DNA from: Bryobacteraceae bacterium
GTDB lineage: Bacteria; Acidobacteriota; Terriglobia; Bryobacterales; Bryobacteraceae
Assembly (NCBI GenBank): GCA_025927575.1
Contig: JAICLJ010000031.1
Span: 1 to 36,149, forward strand
Direction: 5' to 3'
DNA length: 36,149 bases
The notes beneath the pieces were generated by a model, which searched no databases, had not been told where the DNA came from, and was given only the letters and a program-made list of their open reading frames with translations. Each line of letters starts with the position of its first letter. Position 1 is the first letter of the stretch. The position numbers were made by a program, and so were the translations under genes. Shown piece after piece: positions 16,476-25,523 of the stretch.

Positions 16476-18335
16476 ATGCCCTTTCCTTCTACTGCAGAAG
16501 AAATCTGTCTGTCGGCGCTCATCGTCCTATCGATAGCGCTCTTCTTGCAACGTTTCGGGCCGATCTGGCAATGCATCTGGCGGTCCAAGGAGGACCCGAA
16601 TTTCCATATTCGGCCAATCGGGAAGCGGATTTGGGATTTCTTCTGGGAAGTACTTTGCCAGGCAAAAGTGATCAAAGAACGCCCGCTGCCGGGTTTGGCG
16701 CATGCGCTTGTGTTTTGGGGATTCTGTGCGTTTGCACTGGTTACGACGAATCACGTGGCAGCGGGATTCGGACATCCGTTTCTCGATCGCCACAGCGGGC
16801 TCGGAACGTTTTATTGGTGGTTTGCGTTCTGGTTTGCGGCGTTGGTAGCCATTGGGATCACCGGCCTCTTCATACGCCGTTTTTTCATCCGGCCAAAGTG
16901 GCTGGGGCCGCTGTCGTATGAGTCCGGCGTCATTGCTCTTTTGATTTTCGTGTTGATGATCACCTACATGCCGATGTGGTGGGTTCCAGAAACCATCACC
17001 GCCGGCCGTATCCTCTGGTGGATTCACACAGGCGCTCTGCTCGGATTTCTGCCTCTGATCCCGCATACGAAGCATTTGCATCTGATGCTCAGCCCGGTGA
17101 CGGTCTTCTTGTCGCGCGGTACGTTCAGCGCCATCCCGCCGCTCGCCGGTGATGAAGACTTTGGGCTCGACACGGGAAAGGACATTTCGAAGCTCACGGC
17201 GCTGCAAGTTTATACGTGTGTTGAATGCGGGCGTTGTACGGAACATTGTCCCGCCAACAACACCGGCAAAGAGCTGAATCCGGAGCAAATCATTCTCGGG
17301 GTGCGGGCTTATCTGAATGAATACGGCAATACGAGCGATACACCAATTGTTGGGGCAACCGTTACGCAGACGGCGATCTTTCAATGCACGACATGCGGAG
17401 CCTGCGAATACCAATGCCCGGTGGGAATCGAGCATCTTCCCATCATCGTTGGGCTTCGCCGCAGCGAAGTGAACACCGGCCGCTGGGAAGATGAACATGG
17501 CACGAAGCTGTTCCTGAACCTGGAGCGGCATGGCAACGCGATGGGCTTTTCCGCAAGCGAGCGCGACAAGTTCATTGCCAAGCAGCAGTTCCCGGTTTTC
17601 GACGGCACGCAGGAATACTGTCTCTGGCTGGGCTGCATGGGCGCGTATGATCCTGGCGGCCGCGAGATCGTTTCGGCGTTTGCCGAGGTGATGCGGCACG
17701 TGGGCGCCAGCTTCGGCGTACTCAAGAAAGAACAGTGCACAGGCGATCCGGCGCGGCGTTTGGGCAACGATCTGGTGTACGGGCAGCTTGCCGAGAGCAA
17801 CCTGGAAGCGCTACGACAAGGCGGCGTGAAGAAAATGGTGTCCATCTGCCCGCACTGCGTGCACACCATCGGCAATGACTGGAAGGAGTTCGGCGCTCAC
17901 GTAGAAATTGAACACCACAGCGAGTTTATGGCTCGCTATCAAGACAAGCTGCCTTCCGCGCAAACCGGTAGACGCGTCGTATTCCACGATCCCTGCTATC
18001 TTGGGCGCTACCGGAACGTTTATGATGAGCCTCGGGAAGTGATTGCACGCAACGCGACAGTGATCGATCCCCCGCGCGCGCGTGAGCGGTCATTTTGTTG
18101 CGGGGCCGGTGGGGGCCTGATCTTCTTAGGCGAAGAGACGGGTCAGCGCGTTAACGAGACCCGGGCGAAGGAACTCGCAGATACAGGAGCGGAAATCGTG
18201 GGCGCCGCCTGCCCGTTCTGCAATAGTATGTTCCAAGATGCGCTCGCTTCGATGCCGGGAAATCCACCGAAATTGCTGGATATCGCGCAACTCGCGGCTG
18301 CGGCGATACGTGCGAGCGAAACCAAAGCTGGATAA
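16476..18335 (+). CDS. Membrane Fe-S oxidoreductase, HdrD/GlpC-like with cytochrome-b-like N-terminus
   Basis: This is a 619-residue fusion. Residues 10-215 hold about five membrane helices resembling the NarI/DsrM gamma subunit, with possible heme-ligand histidines (His76, His93, His184, His197). Residues 245-320 carry two [4Fe-4S] sites: Cys248-x2-Cys251-x2-Cys254-x3-Cys258 and Cys304-x2-Cys307-x2-Cys310-x3-Cys314. Two cysteine-rich CCG-type domains follow. The first (Cys382, Cys387, Cys421, Cys458, Cys461) has Cys-Thr-Gly in place of Cys-Cys-Gly. The second (Cys507, Cys541-Cys542, Cys579, Cys582) is complete. Such proteins pass electrons between a cytoplasmic donor, often an electron-transfer flavoprotein, and the quinone pool. 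No etfAB is present here, so the donor is unknown. AGGA lies 6 bases before the ATG. Confidence 0.9.
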   Translation: MPFPSTAEEICLSALIVLSIALFLQRFGPIWQCIWRSKEDPNFHIRPIGKRIWDFFWEVLCQAKVIKERPLPGLAHALVFWGFCAFALVTTNHVAAGFGHPFLDRHSGLGTFYWWFAFWFAALVAIGITGLFIRRFFIRPKWLGPLSYESGVIALLIFVLMITYMPMWWVPETITAGRILWWIHTGALLGFLPLIPHTKHLHLMLSPVTVFLSRGTFSAIPPLAGDEDFGLDTGKDISKLTALQVYTCVECGRCTEHCPANNTGKELNPEQIILGVRAYLNEYGNTSDTPIVGATVTQTAIFQCTTCGACEYQCPVGIEHLPIIVGLRRSEVNTGRWEDEHGTKLFLNLERHGNAMGFSASERDKFIAKQQFPVFDGTQEYCLWLGCMGAYDPGGREIVSAFAEVMRHVGASFGVLKKEQCTGDPARRLGNDLVYGQLAESNLEALRQGGVKKMVSICPHCVHTIGNDWKEFGAHVEIEHHSEFMARYQDKLPSAQTGRRVVFHDPCYLGRYRNVYDEPREVIARNATVIDPPRARERSFCCGAGGGLIFLGEETGQRVNETRAKELADTGAEIVGAACPFCNSMFQDALASMPGNPPKLLDIAQLAAAAIRASETKAG

Positions 18336-18352
18336 CCTGGAAATAAGAATAT

Positions 18353-19207
18353 ATGACTGACATCACCCGACGTGGATTGCTGAAATCGGCTCTACTGGCA
18401 GGAGCCACCACGAGAATCGCTTTTGCAAAGAGAGACAAAATCCGGATCGGCGTGACCGATTGGAATCTGGATCGGGGCGCCGATCCGGAATCGGTGCCGT
18501 TGGCCGCGAAACTAGGCTTCGAAGGCGTGCAGGTCTCGTTCGGCCAAAAACTGATCGATGGCAAGATGCCTACCGATAATCCGGAGACGATCGCCCGTTA
18601 TCTGAAGTTATCGAAGGACAACAACATCCCGATTGACGGCACGTGCGTCGACCGGCTCCACACCGACGGCCTGAAGAGCACGAAGGTCGGCCAGAAATGG
18701 GTGCTCGATTCCATCCGGCTCACCAAAGATCTGCATACCAAAGTGCTGCTGCTGCCGTTCTTCGGGAAATGGGCGCTCAAAAATCGGGAGGAAATGGACC
18801 ATACCGGCGATGTGCTCCGCGACCTCGCTCCCGAGGCTGAGAAGGCGGGCGTGATCCTCGGCCTGGAGGACACGATTTCAGCCGAGGACAACGTGCGGAT
18901 TATGGATCGGGCCCGGTCAAAGAACGTGCTGGTGTACTACGATGTTGGCAACTCGACCAAGAACGGTTTCGATGTCGTGAAAGAAATCCGCTGGCTCGGA
19001 AAAGATCGAATCTGCCAATTCCACCTAAAAGATAACCCGCACTTTCTGGGCGAGGGGAAAATCGAGTTCGCGCCGATCATTCACGCGATTCGCGATATCG
19101 GATACTCCGGTTACGCGAACCTGGAAACCGACGCGGGAAAGAATACCCTGGAAGCGGACATGCGGCGAAACCTGCTTTATATCCGCAGTGTAATGGCGCG
19201 TGCGTGA
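18353..19207 (+). CDS. Tat-exported sugar isomerase/epimerase-like TIM-barrel protein
   Basis: This is a 284-residue protein of the xylose-isomerase-like TIM-barrel superfamily. The N-terminus has a twin-arginine signal (Thr-Arg6-Arg7-Gly-Leu-Leu-Lys followed by Ser-Ala-Leu-Leu-Ala-Gly-Ala) ending near Ala-Phe-Ala-Lys, so the folded protein is exported. Barrel features include Gly-Leu-Glu-Asp-Thr (about 168-172), Tyr-Tyr-Asp-Val-Gly-Asn (about 196-201), Phe-His-Leu-Lys-Asp (about 224-228) and Asn-Leu-Glu-Thr-Asp (about 252-256). These are the usual Glu, Asp, His and Glu metal-ligand strands. The substrate is unknown. It starts 17 bases after the Fe-S oxidoreductase and may be cotranscribed with it. 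Confidence 0.88.
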   Translation: MTDITRRGLLKSALLAGATTRIAFAKRDKIRIGVTDWNLDRGADPESVPLAAKLGFEGVQVSFGQKLIDGKMPTDNPETIARYLKLSKDNNIPIDGTCVDRLHTDGLKSTKVGQKWVLDSIRLTKDLHTKVLLLPFFGKWALKNREEMDHTGDVLRDLAPEAEKAGVILGLEDTISAEDNVRIMDRARSKNVLVYYDVGNSTKNGFDVVKEIRWLGKDRICQFHLKDNPHFLGEGKIEFAPIIHAIRDIGYSGYANLETDAGKNTLEADMRRNLLYIRSVMARA

Positions 19208-19222
19208 GAGATGTAGTGAACG

Positions 19223-19423
19223 CTACTTGCGCGCGCCCGGCGTTGTTCCCTTTAACCGCGATTGCCGCCGCTTGGCGCTCTTGCGTTTCGGCTTCACGAA
19301 ATGGAATGTGCCGCTGCCAAGGTACTCCGCCTCGTAGATGTTGGCCTTCTGCTCGATGTTCGGGGACTGCCCGTGCGCTGCTTTGCTCACTGCGGGTTTG
19401 CTCTCTTTCTTCTTATCAGCCAT
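19223..19423 (-). CDS. Small basic protein of unknown function (66 aa)
   Basis: No family is recognised. The 66-residue product has a Lys-rich N-terminus, a short middle with Tyr-Glu-Ala-Glu-Tyr-Leu-Gly-Ser-Gly-Thr-Phe-His-Phe, and a strongly basic tail (Pro-Lys-Arg-Lys-Ser-Ala-Lys-Arg-Arg). A nucleic-acid or ribosome contact would suit the composition but is speculative. It is convergent with the TIM-barrel gene, 15 bases apart, and lies downstream of the decayed hicBA genes on the same strand. The ribosome-binding site is weak. Confidence 0.55.
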   Translation of the reverse strand: MADKKKESKPAVSKAAHGQSPNIEQKANIYEAEYLGSGTFHFVKPKRKSAKRRQSRLKGTTPGARK

Positions 19424-19477
19424 ATTGACCTAAGTACTCAGTGTACCGTGCGGGCATCGCGAATTCTCAGAGTGAAA

Positions 19478-19702
19478 TTAGCGAGAAAGGAACTCATCGG
19501 GATCCATGTCCGCTTGTTTAAGACTCGCCCGCAGAGTACCTTCGGGCATATCGCCGGAAAGGTTCGGTATCGTGACGTAACGATTGCTCGTTCGATTGAA
19601 CCGGATCTCGTGACTTCCAGCTGCCTGCCGGTCGAACGCAAACCCACAGGCGTTCAGTTTTCGAGCAATTTCGCGATATCGAAAACCGGCTAGGCGCCCT
19701 AT
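19478..19702 (-). pseudogene. hicA: HicA-family toxin with start codon lost (ATG to ATA)
   Basis: The frame ending at TAA (19480-19478) encodes a 74-residue HicA-type mRNA interferase body without stops. It reads Gly-Phe-Arg-Tyr-Arg-Glu-Ile-Ala-Arg-Lys-Leu, then the catalytic Gly-Ser-His31, then Tyr-Val-Thr-Ile-Pro, then Gly-Thr-Leu-Arg-Ala-Ser-Leu-Lys-Gln-Ala. It has no ATG, GTG or TTG at the expected N-terminus. The codon at 19702-19700 is ATA, sharing its first A with the HicB stop, as TAATA where TAATG would be the normal overlap. A single G-to-A change at the start codon is the simplest reading. The partner antitoxin is also broken, so the toxin is probably silent. Translation from ATA cannot be excluded. 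Confidence 0.8.
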
Positions 19703-19928
19703 TATGCGGCGACGATGATTGTGTAATCTTTCCGTTCCGCCGTGGTAGGCAGTGCCGGCGCTCCTTCTCGCTCCCGCCGGGCTTCAATCAAACGCCCGCG
19801 ACATCACGCGCGATCTCCAGCGTCTCCGCAACGGCCCGCCCCTGCGCCACCAATCCCGCAATTCATCGGAAGTTGCCAGAAATACCTTCGGGCAATTACT
19901 CGACCCGGATCTGAATTGCCAACTCCAT
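19702..19928 (-). pseudogene. hicB: Decayed HicB-family antitoxin
   Basis: HicB-like sequence is spread over all three frames. From the ATG at 19928 it reads Met-Glu-Leu-Ala-Ile-Gln-Ile, then an in-frame TAA (19898-19896), then Leu-Pro-Glu-Gly. After a frame change comes Phe-Leu-Ala-Thr-Ser-Asp-Glu-Leu, then in the first frame again Leu-Val-Ala-Gln-Gly-Arg and Ala-Glu-Thr-Leu-Glu-Ile-Ala-Arg-Asp-Val. After another shift comes Leu-Ile-Glu-Ala-Arg-Arg-Glu and the C-terminal Tyr-Thr-Ile-Ile-Val-Ala-Ala, ending at TAA 19704-19702. One stop and at least three frame changes mean no functional antitoxin. The gene order hicB-hicA with overlapping ends is common for this family. Confidence 0.82.
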
Positions 19929-20144
19929 CGGCGGCGATATTAGCACAGCTATAGCAGCGAAAGTACGTGGCAAACTAGCGCTCCATTTCGAGACTGAACT
20001 TCTATTGCGCTAAGATCGTCATAGTAAGCCCACAAGCACAAATCGCCAGCCCATTGCGTGACGATGAAACGTCTTGTGCACGCGGATGCAAAGGATTGCT
20101 ACTTCGCGAAAGCTTGATTCATCTGTAAACTTGGGGAACCTTCA
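19929..20144 (+). promoter_or_regulatory. sdh operon leader region
   Basis: This is a 216-base stretch with no supportable gene between decayed hicB and sdhC. It should contain the sdh promoter; no hexamer pair stands out clearly. GGGGAAC lies 7 bases before the sdhC ATG and is the likely ribosome-binding site. Confidence 0.35.
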
Positions 20145-20828
20145 ATGAGTTCAACTGCGATCGGCCTACGCGATAACAAGGCTGTGCGCTTATGGGACTC
20201 CACCAACGGCAAAAAGGCCGTGATGGCAGTCAGCGGTTTCATTCTTTTCCTTTTCGTTCTGGGGCACATGCTCGGAAATCTTCAGGTCTTTGAAGGTCCG
20301 GCGCAGTTCAACCGGTATGCTCAGTTGCTGAGAATTCTGCCTGAGGGCTTGTGGGCCGTTCGGATCATCCTGATAATCATGGTGATTCTGCACATTGTCG
20401 CGGCAGTTCAGCTTGCGCTGAGAAAGCGAGCGGCCCGTCCCATCGGGTACGCCAAGCGAAAGCCGGTCGGTTCGACCTATGCGTCACGCACCATGTATTG
20501 GAGCGGACCCATCATTCTCGCCTTCGTTATTTATCACCTGCTTGATTTGACAACCGGCAACCTCAACCCGAGTTTCATCGAAGGCGACGTGTACCACAAC
20601 GTCGTCGCCAGCTTCAGCAACCCCATCGTTTCAGCCTGGTACATCTTTGCAATGGTGCTTTTAGCCTTACATTTGCGGCATGGAGTCTGGAGTATGTTCA
20701 ATTCCCTAGGCTTGAGCGGCCCTCGCTACACAGCCATGCTGAGGCGGGCGGCGACGTTTTTTGCGGTGCTGATCTTCCTGGGCTTTATATCGGTGCCGAT
20801 AGGGGTTTTGACGGGGGTGGTGAGATAG
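20145..20828 (+). CDS. sdhC: Succinate dehydrogenase cytochrome b subunit
   Basis: This is the membrane anchor of complex II, binding heme b and quinone. The 227-residue product has five hydrophobic segments, as in single-subunit type-B anchors of Bacteroidota and Acidobacteriota. Likely heme-ligand histidines sit in Leu-Gly-His41-Met-Leu-Gly-Asn, Ile-Leu-His-Ile, Ile-Tyr-His-Leu-Leu-Asp and Leu-His-Leu-Arg-His-Gly. The N-terminal Trp-Asp-Ser-Thr-Asn-Gly-Lys-Lys leading into the first helix is characteristic. It is first in an sdhC-sdhA-sdhB operon with only 2 bases to sdhA. Confidence 0.95.
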   Translation: MSSTAIGLRDNKAVRLWDSTNGKKAVMAVSGFILFLFVLGHMLGNLQVFEGPAQFNRYAQLLRILPEGLWAVRIILIIMVILHIVAAVQLALRKRAARPIGYAKRKPVGSTYASRTMYWSGPIILAFVIYHLLDLTTGNLNPSFIEGDVYHNVVASFSNPIVSAWYIFAMVLLALHLRHGVWSMFNSLGLSGPRYTAMLRRAATFFAVLIFLGFISVPIGVLTGVVR

Positions 20829-20830
20829 CC

Positions 20831-22744
20831 ATGGAGCTCAATTCACGCGCGCCCTCCGGGCCTATTCAAGATGCATGGGATAAGTCGCGCTTCGAAATGA
20901 AGCTGGTAAATCCCGCCAATAAACGCAAGCACAACATCATCGTTGTGGGTTCTGGCCTGGCAGGCGCGTCGGCCGCCGCGAGTTTGGGCGAACTGGGCTA
21001 CCGCGTGCAATGCTTCTGCTTTCAGGATTCGCCGCGGCGCGCCCATTCCATCGCCGCGCAAGGCGGCATCAACGCGGCAAAGAACTATCCAAATGACGGC
21101 GACAGCGTTTACCGGCTGTTCTACGATACCGTGAAGGGCGGCGACTTTCGGTCGCGCGAAGCCAATGTGTACCGGCTCGCGCAGATCAGCGTTTCCATCA
21201 TCGATCAATGTGTGGCGCAAGGCGTTCCTTTCGCGCGTGAGTATGGCGGCAGCCTGGCGAACCGCTCATTCGGCGGGGCACAGGTCTCGCGTACGTTCTA
21301 TGCACGCGGCCAGACAGGCCAACAGCTTCTGCTGGGCGCCTACCAGGCGCTCGAACGGCAGATCGACGCCGGCCGTGTTGTGATGTTCCCGCGCACTGAG
21401 ATGCTCGACCTGATTGTCATCGACGGACGAGCGCGAGGCATCGTCGTGCGGAATCTCGTTACCGGCACGCTCACGACGTACTTAGGCGACGCTGTTGTGC
21501 TGGCGACAGGCGGCTACGGCAACGTTTATTATCTTTCGACAAACGCCAAGGGATCGAATGCAACGGCTATCTGGCGGGCCTACAAACGCGGTGCTTTATT
21601 CGCCAACCCCTGCTTCACGCAGATTCACCCAACCTGCATTCCGGTCTCCGGGGATTATCAATCGAAGCTCACACTGATGAGCGAATCTCTTCGAAACGAC
21701 GGGCGGATATGGGTTCCGAAAACTAAGGGCGACAAGCGGGCACCGAATCAGATTCCCCCAGAAGACCGCGACTACTATCTGGAGCGTCGTTACCCGAGCT
21801 TCGGCAATCTTGTGCCGCGCGATGTGGCCTCGCGCAACGCCAAGAACGTTTGCGACGAAGGCCGCGGGGTCGGTCCAACCGGACTGGGCGTCTACCTCGA
21901 TTTTAAGGAAGCGATAGGCCGACTGGGAGAGAAGGTCATTCGGGAGCGCTACGGCAATCTGTTCGACATGTATGAGCGGATCACGGATGAAAATCCTTAC
22001 AAAGTCCCGATGCGCATTTACCCGGCTATTCACTACACGATGGGCGGCCTGTGGGTCGATTACCAACTGATGAGCACGATCCCCGGGTTGTTTGTCGGCG
22101 GAGAAGCGAATTTCTCCGACCACGGCGCCAACCGTCTGGGCGCGAGCGCGCTAATGCAGGGATTGTCCGACGGCTATTTCATCATTCCGTACACAATCGG
22201 TAATTATCTCGCCAGTAACAAATTCGAAGACATCGAACAATCGGATCCGGACATTCGCGGCTCGGTCGCAAGCGTGGAGAACAATATCCAGCGGCTACTC
22301 TCGATTAACGGGAAGCGGACTGTCGATTCGTTCCACCGCGAGCTCGGCAAGATCGTGTGGGAATACTGCGGCATGACGCGGACAGCCGCGGGCCTGGAGC
22401 ACGCCATTGGACGCATTCGGGAAGTGCGCGGGGAGTTCTGGCAGGACGTGAATGTTCCCGGCGGCGAAGCAGATTTGAACCAGAGCCTCGAAAGAGCCGG
22501 GCGTGTTGCGGATTTCTTCGAGCTCGCGGAGTTGATGTGCATCGATGCGCTGCATCGAAACGAATCTTGCGGCGGACATTTCCGGGAGGAATACCAAACA
22601 CCAGAGGGCGAAGCGCTGCGCGACGATGAGCATTTCTCATACGTGGCCGCCTGGGAATATCAAGGCGGCGGCAATGCGCCGGAACTACACAAGGAAGCTC
22701 TTGAGTTCCAATACGTACATCCCAGCCAGAGGAGCTACAAATAG
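20831..22744 (+). CDS. sdhA: Succinate dehydrogenase flavoprotein subunit
   Basis: This catalytic subunit of complex II oxidises succinate to fumarate on the cytoplasmic face. The 637-residue product has the FAD Rossmann motif Gly-Ser-Gly-Leu-Ala-Gly (40-45) and the covalent flavin site Ala-His72-Ser-Ile-Ala-Ala-Gln-Gly-Gly. It also has the substrate-binding region Ile-His-Pro-Thr, and His-Tyr-Thr-Met-Gly-Gly-Leu with Gly-Gly-Glu-Ala further on. Its length matches the type-B family with an N-terminal extension of about 30 residues. It begins 2 bases after sdhC and ends 2 bases before sdhB, so translation is tightly coupled. Confidence 0.97.
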   Translation: MELNSRAPSGPIQDAWDKSRFEMKLVNPANKRKHNIIVVGSGLAGASAAASLGELGYRVQCFCFQDSPRRAHSIAAQGGINAAKNYPNDGDSVYRLFYDTVKGGDFRSREANVYRLAQISVSIIDQCVAQGVPFAREYGGSLANRSFGGAQVSRTFYARGQTGQQLLLGAYQALERQIDAGRVVMFPRTEMLDLIVIDGRARGIVVRNLVTGTLTTYLGDAVVLATGGYGNVYYLSTNAKGSNATAIWRAYKRGALFANPCFTQIHPTCIPVSGDYQSKLTLMSESLRNDGRIWVPKTKGDKRAPNQIPPEDRDYYLERRYPSFGNLVPRDVASRNAKNVCDEGRGVGPTGLGVYLDFKEAIGRLGEKVIRERYGNLFDMYERITDENPYKVPMRIYPAIHYTMGGLWVDYQLMSTIPGLFVGGEANFSDHGANRLGASALMQGLSDGYFIIPYTIGNYLASNKFEDIEQSDPDIRGSVASVENNIQRLLSINGKRTVDSFHRELGKIVWEYCGMTRTAAGLEHAIGRIREVRGEFWQDVNVPGGEADLNQSLERAGRVADFFELAELMCIDALHRNESCGGHFREEYQTPEGEALRDDEHFSYVAAWEYQGGGNAPELHKEALEFQYVHPSQRSYK

Positions 22745-22746
22745 CG

Positions 22747-23508
22747 ATGCGTTTGATTCTCAAAATCTGGCGGCAGAAAAATAGGGACACGAAGGGGAAG
22801 TTTGCTCGTTACGAAGTGAACGACGTGAACCCCGACATGTCGATGCTTGAATGCCTCGACGTTCTGAATGAAGATCTGACTCGGAAGGGTGAAGAGCCGG
22901 TGACCTTCGAGCACGATTGCCGGGAGGGTATATGTGGCTCATGCGGGTTCATGATTAACGGCGTGGCGCAAGGGCCGCTGGCCGGCACGACGGTGTGCCA
23001 ACTCACCATGCGTCACTTCAAAGACGGCGAAGAGCTGATTCTAGAGCCATGGCGCGCACGGGCATTCCCTGTTCTGAAAGATCTTGCGGTGGATCGCAGC
23101 GCTTTAGACCGGATCATCGCGGCCGGCGGATATATTTCGGTATCGACAGGCAGCGCGCCAGATGGAAATGCAATTCCGGTGCCGAAGGAGCAATCAGAAG
23201 CCGCGATGGATGCAGCGCAGTGTATAGGCTGCGGCGCTTGCGTAGCTGCGTGCCCCAATGCGTCCGCGTCTTTATTTACCGGAGCCAAGATTACGCATCT
23301 CGGCCTGCTGCCACAAGGGCAGCCTGAACGAGATCTTCGAGCAGTCCGCATGGTAACCCAGATGAACCTTGAACAGTTCGGCCAATGCACGAACATCGGC
23401 GAATGCGTTGCCGTTTGTCCAAAATTAATTCCCATCGAAACCATCGGCAGAATGAATCGCGACTACATCGCGGGGTCGATACGCGAACACGAAACTGTGG
23501 AAGCATAA
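22747..23508 (+). CDS. sdhB: Succinate dehydrogenase iron-sulfur subunit
   Basis: This is the electron-transfer subunit linking SdhA flavin to SdhC. The 253-residue product has the [2Fe-2S] ligands Cys58, Cys63 and Cys66 ([10 protein letters not shown]) plus Cys84. The C-terminal ferredoxin domain has Cys-Ile-Gly-Cys-Gly-Ala-Cys-x3-Cys-Pro and Cys-Thr-Asn-Ile-Gly-Glu-Cys-x3-Cys-Pro for the [4Fe-4S] and [3Fe-4S] clusters. It is last in the operon. Confidence 0.97.
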   Translation: MRLILKIWRQKNRDTKGKFARYEVNDVNPDMSMLECLDVLNEDLTRKGEEPVTFEHDCREGICGSCGFMINGVAQGPLAGTTVCQLTMRHFKDGEELILEPWRARAFPVLKDLAVDRSALDRIIAAGGYISVSTGSAPDGNAIPVPKEQSEAAMDAAQCIGCGACVAACPNASASLFTGAKITHLGLLPQGQPERDLRAVRMVTQMNLEQFGQCTNIGECVAVCPKLIPIETIGRMNRDYIAGSIREHETVEA

Positions 23509-23554
23509 CAGCAAAGCACGTGGTATGGGTTTGGCCGCTTGCTAGCATCGAATT

Positions 23555-24388
23555 ATGGGTCCACAAGCTCCAGGGGCGCAGCCGAAGCTCCCCATCCCCG
23601 GCGTAGAAAATATCATTGCGGTTGGTTCCGGAAAGGGCGGCGTGGGCAAAACCACCGTTGCCGTCAATCTAGCCGTGACACTCGCGAAGCTTGGTTACGA
23701 TGTGGGTCTGCTCGATGCAGACGTCTATGGCCCGAACGTTCCGTTGATGATGGGTGTACGCGCCACTCCACACGCTATCGGTCAGCGCATCCAGCCATTG
23801 TCGGCGTACGGAATAAAGCTAATGTCCATGGGATTTCTGAACCCGGGCGATAAGCCGCTGGTGTGGCGCGGCCCCATGCTTAACAGCGTGATGCAGCAGT
23901 TCTTACGCAGCGTCGACTGGGGCAATCTCGATTATCTTGTTATCGATTTGCCTCCTGGCACGGGCGATGTGCAACTGACGCTGATTCAGACGACGCCGCT
24001 GACCGGAGCGGTAATCGTAACAACACCCTCCGATGTCTCATTGGAAGACGCGCGCAAAGCAGTCCACATGTTCGAGCAGGTGCGCGAGGAAGTGCTGGGT
24101 ATCGTCGAGAATATGAGTTTTCTCGATTGCCCGCATTGCGGTAAGCGAATCGACGTATTCAGCCAGGGCGGCGGCGCGCGTACAGCCAAACAAATGAATG
24201 TACCGCTGCTTGCCGAGATTCCGCTCGACCCTATGACTCGCCTCGGCGGCGATACGGGTAAACCGATCGCATCCGTGGACGAACCGCATCCACAGAAGAC
24301 CGCGTTTGAGAAACTGGCCCACGCAGTGATTGAAAGGGCGTCGGAATCGAAAAAAAGGGCTGTGCCGACAATCGAAGTTTCGGAGTAG
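23555..24388 (+). CDS. mrp: Mrp/NBP35-type Fe-S carrier ATPase
   Basis: This is a cytoplasmic P-loop ATPase (Mrp/ApbC) that holds and transfers iron-sulfur clusters. The 277-residue product has the deviant Walker A Gly26-Lys-Gly-Gly-Val-Gly-Lys-Thr33, Asp-Ala-Asp-Val-Tyr-Gly-Pro-Asn-Val-Pro, and the cluster-binding Cys192-Pro-His-Cys195. The N-terminal DUF59 domain found in many Mrp proteins is missing; the protein starts almost directly with the ATPase domain. It follows sdhB by 46 bases and may supply clusters to that operon's product, among others (inference). It is convergent with tsaD. Confidence 0.92.
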   Translation: MGPQAPGAQPKLPIPGVENIIAVGSGKGGVGKTTVAVNLAVTLAKLGYDVGLLDADVYGPNVPLMMGVRATPHAIGQRIQPLSAYGIKLMSMGFLNPGDKPLVWRGPMLNSVMQQFLRSVDWGNLDYLVIDLPPGTGDVQLTLIQTTPLTGAVIVTTPSDVSLEDARKAVHMFEQVREEVLGIVENMSFLDCPHCGKRIDVFSQGGGARTAKQMNVPLLAEIPLDPMTRLGGDTGKPIASVDEPHPQKTAFEKLAHAVIERASESKKRAVPTIEVSE

Positions 24389-24391
24389 CCG

Positions 24392-24419
24392 GCATTCCTG
24401 GTTCATGAGCCAGGAATGC
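24392..24419. terminator. Bidirectional hairpin terminator candidate
   Basis: A perfect 10-base stem, GCATTCCTGG (24392-24401) with CCAGGAATGC (24410-24419), has an 8-base loop. It sits 3 bases after the mrp stop and 5 bases from the tsaD stop on the other strand. No T-run follows on either side, but the placement between convergent genes fits a shared terminator. Confidence 0.65.
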
Positions 24420-24424
24420 TCAGG

Positions 24425-25501
24425 TCACGCCAGAGGAAGGTTCGCCTGTGCGCGCAGATCGAACCCTGCAAATTCGCCTCTTTCGAACTTAGGAAACGCA
24501 GCGGCGGCGATCATTGCGGCATTATCGGTCGATAGACTCTGTGATGGGAAAAGGAACCGGTATCCGGAATAACGATTCGTTTCCTGACGCAAACCGAGGT
24601 TGCTGGCGACGCCGCCCGAAACGATGATGGATTCCGCGCCGATTTCGTCGGCTGAAACGAGAACGCGGCGGAGGAGTTCCTCGATGACGGTGCGCTGAAA
24701 ACTGGCAATCATATCGCGAGTAGCTTGCGGCGTGGCCGCAAGCCACTGCTCCATGGAAGGCGGCGCGTGAGCTTTCTGCAATTCGCGGCGTTGTGCAATT
24801 TCCTCTGCAATGCCATGCCGCTCCACCCAGCGCAGAACCGCGGTTTTCAACCCGCTGAAGCTGAAATCGAGTTCGTTGCCTTTCATGCGAGCCAAAGTGA
24901 ATTTCACGCCGCGAGGGTCGCCGTAAGGCGCAAGGCGGTCGAGCACCGGACCCCCAGGGTAGCCGAAGCCTAACAGCTTTGCCACCTTGTCGTACGCTTC
25001 GCCAGCGGCGTCGTCCCGCGTTTTCCCCAAGAGACGATAGCTGCCGATGGCTGACACCTCGAACAAATGAGTGTGTCCGCCGCTGGCGACAAGAGCCAAA
25101 GCCGGAAAAGGCACGTCGCGGCCCTGCTGGCGCTCCTCAAGGATGACGGCGTGAATATGTCCTTCGACATGATTCACCGCGATCAACGGCAGGCTGCGCG
25201 CATAGCACAGCGCCTTCGCATACGTGACGCCGACAAGCAAAGAACCGACGAGGCCCGGCCCGCTGGTGACGGCAATCGCGGTGAGGTCTTCGAAGTTTGT
25301 GGAAGCATCCCGGAGCGCCTGGCGCACCACGGGTACAATCGCCCGCAGGTGTTCTCGCGAAGCGAGTTCAGGAACGACTCCGCCGTATTTCGAATGTGTG
25401 CCCAGTTGTGAAGCGACAACGGACGAAAGCAGGCGCTGCCCCCGGTCGACCACCGCCGCAGCGGTTTCGTCGCAGGAACTTTCAATGCCCAGAATCCGCA
25501 T
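24425..25501 (-). CDS. tsaD: tRNA N6-adenosine threonylcarbamoyltransferase
   Basis: TsaD transfers the threonylcarbamoyl group to A37 of ANN-decoding tRNAs (t6A), acting in the cytoplasm with TsaB and TsaE. The 358-residue product has the ASKHA-fold N-terminus Gly-Ile-Glu-Ser-Ser-Cys-Asp-Glu-Thr and the metal ligands His111 and His115 in Asn-His-Val-Glu-Gly-His. It also has Ser-Gly-Gly-His-Thr and the Ser-Gly-Gly-Val-Ala-Ser-Asn motif near residue 290. Length is normal. tsaB and tsaE are not in the window. It is divergent from queA, with as little as 22 bases between starts. Confidence 0.97.
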   Translation of the reverse strand: MRILGIESSCDETAAAVVDRGQRLLSSVVASQLGTHSKYGGVVPELASREHLRAIVPVVRQALRDASTNFEDLTAIAVTSGPGLVGSLLVGVTYAKALCYARSLPLIAVNHVEGHIHAVILEERQQGRDVPFPALALVASGGHTHLFEVSAIGSYRLLGKTRDDAAGEAYDKVAKLLGFGYPGGPVLDRLAPYGDPRGVKFTLARMKGNELDFSFSGLKTAVLRWVERHGIAEEIAQRRELQKAHAPPSMEQWLAATPQATRDMIASFQRTVIEELLRRVLVSADEIGAESIIVSGGVASNLGLRQETNRYSGYRFLFPSQSLSTDNAAMIAAAAFPKFERGEFAGFDLRAQANLPLA

Positions 25502-25523
25502 CTACTTATTATTGTCGCGCGGC

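Noticed and set aside
16527-17699. 390-codon open frame on the minus strand
   Set aside because: It lies wholly inside the Fe-S oxidoreductase gene, whose cluster motifs are unmistakable. The antisense product is Arg/Pro/His-rich with no family character.
19518-19787. 89-codon open frame on the minus strand over the hicBA remnants
   Set aside because: It mixes the end of decayed hicB with an out-of-frame reading of hicA. The HicA-like frame is the one that matches a family.
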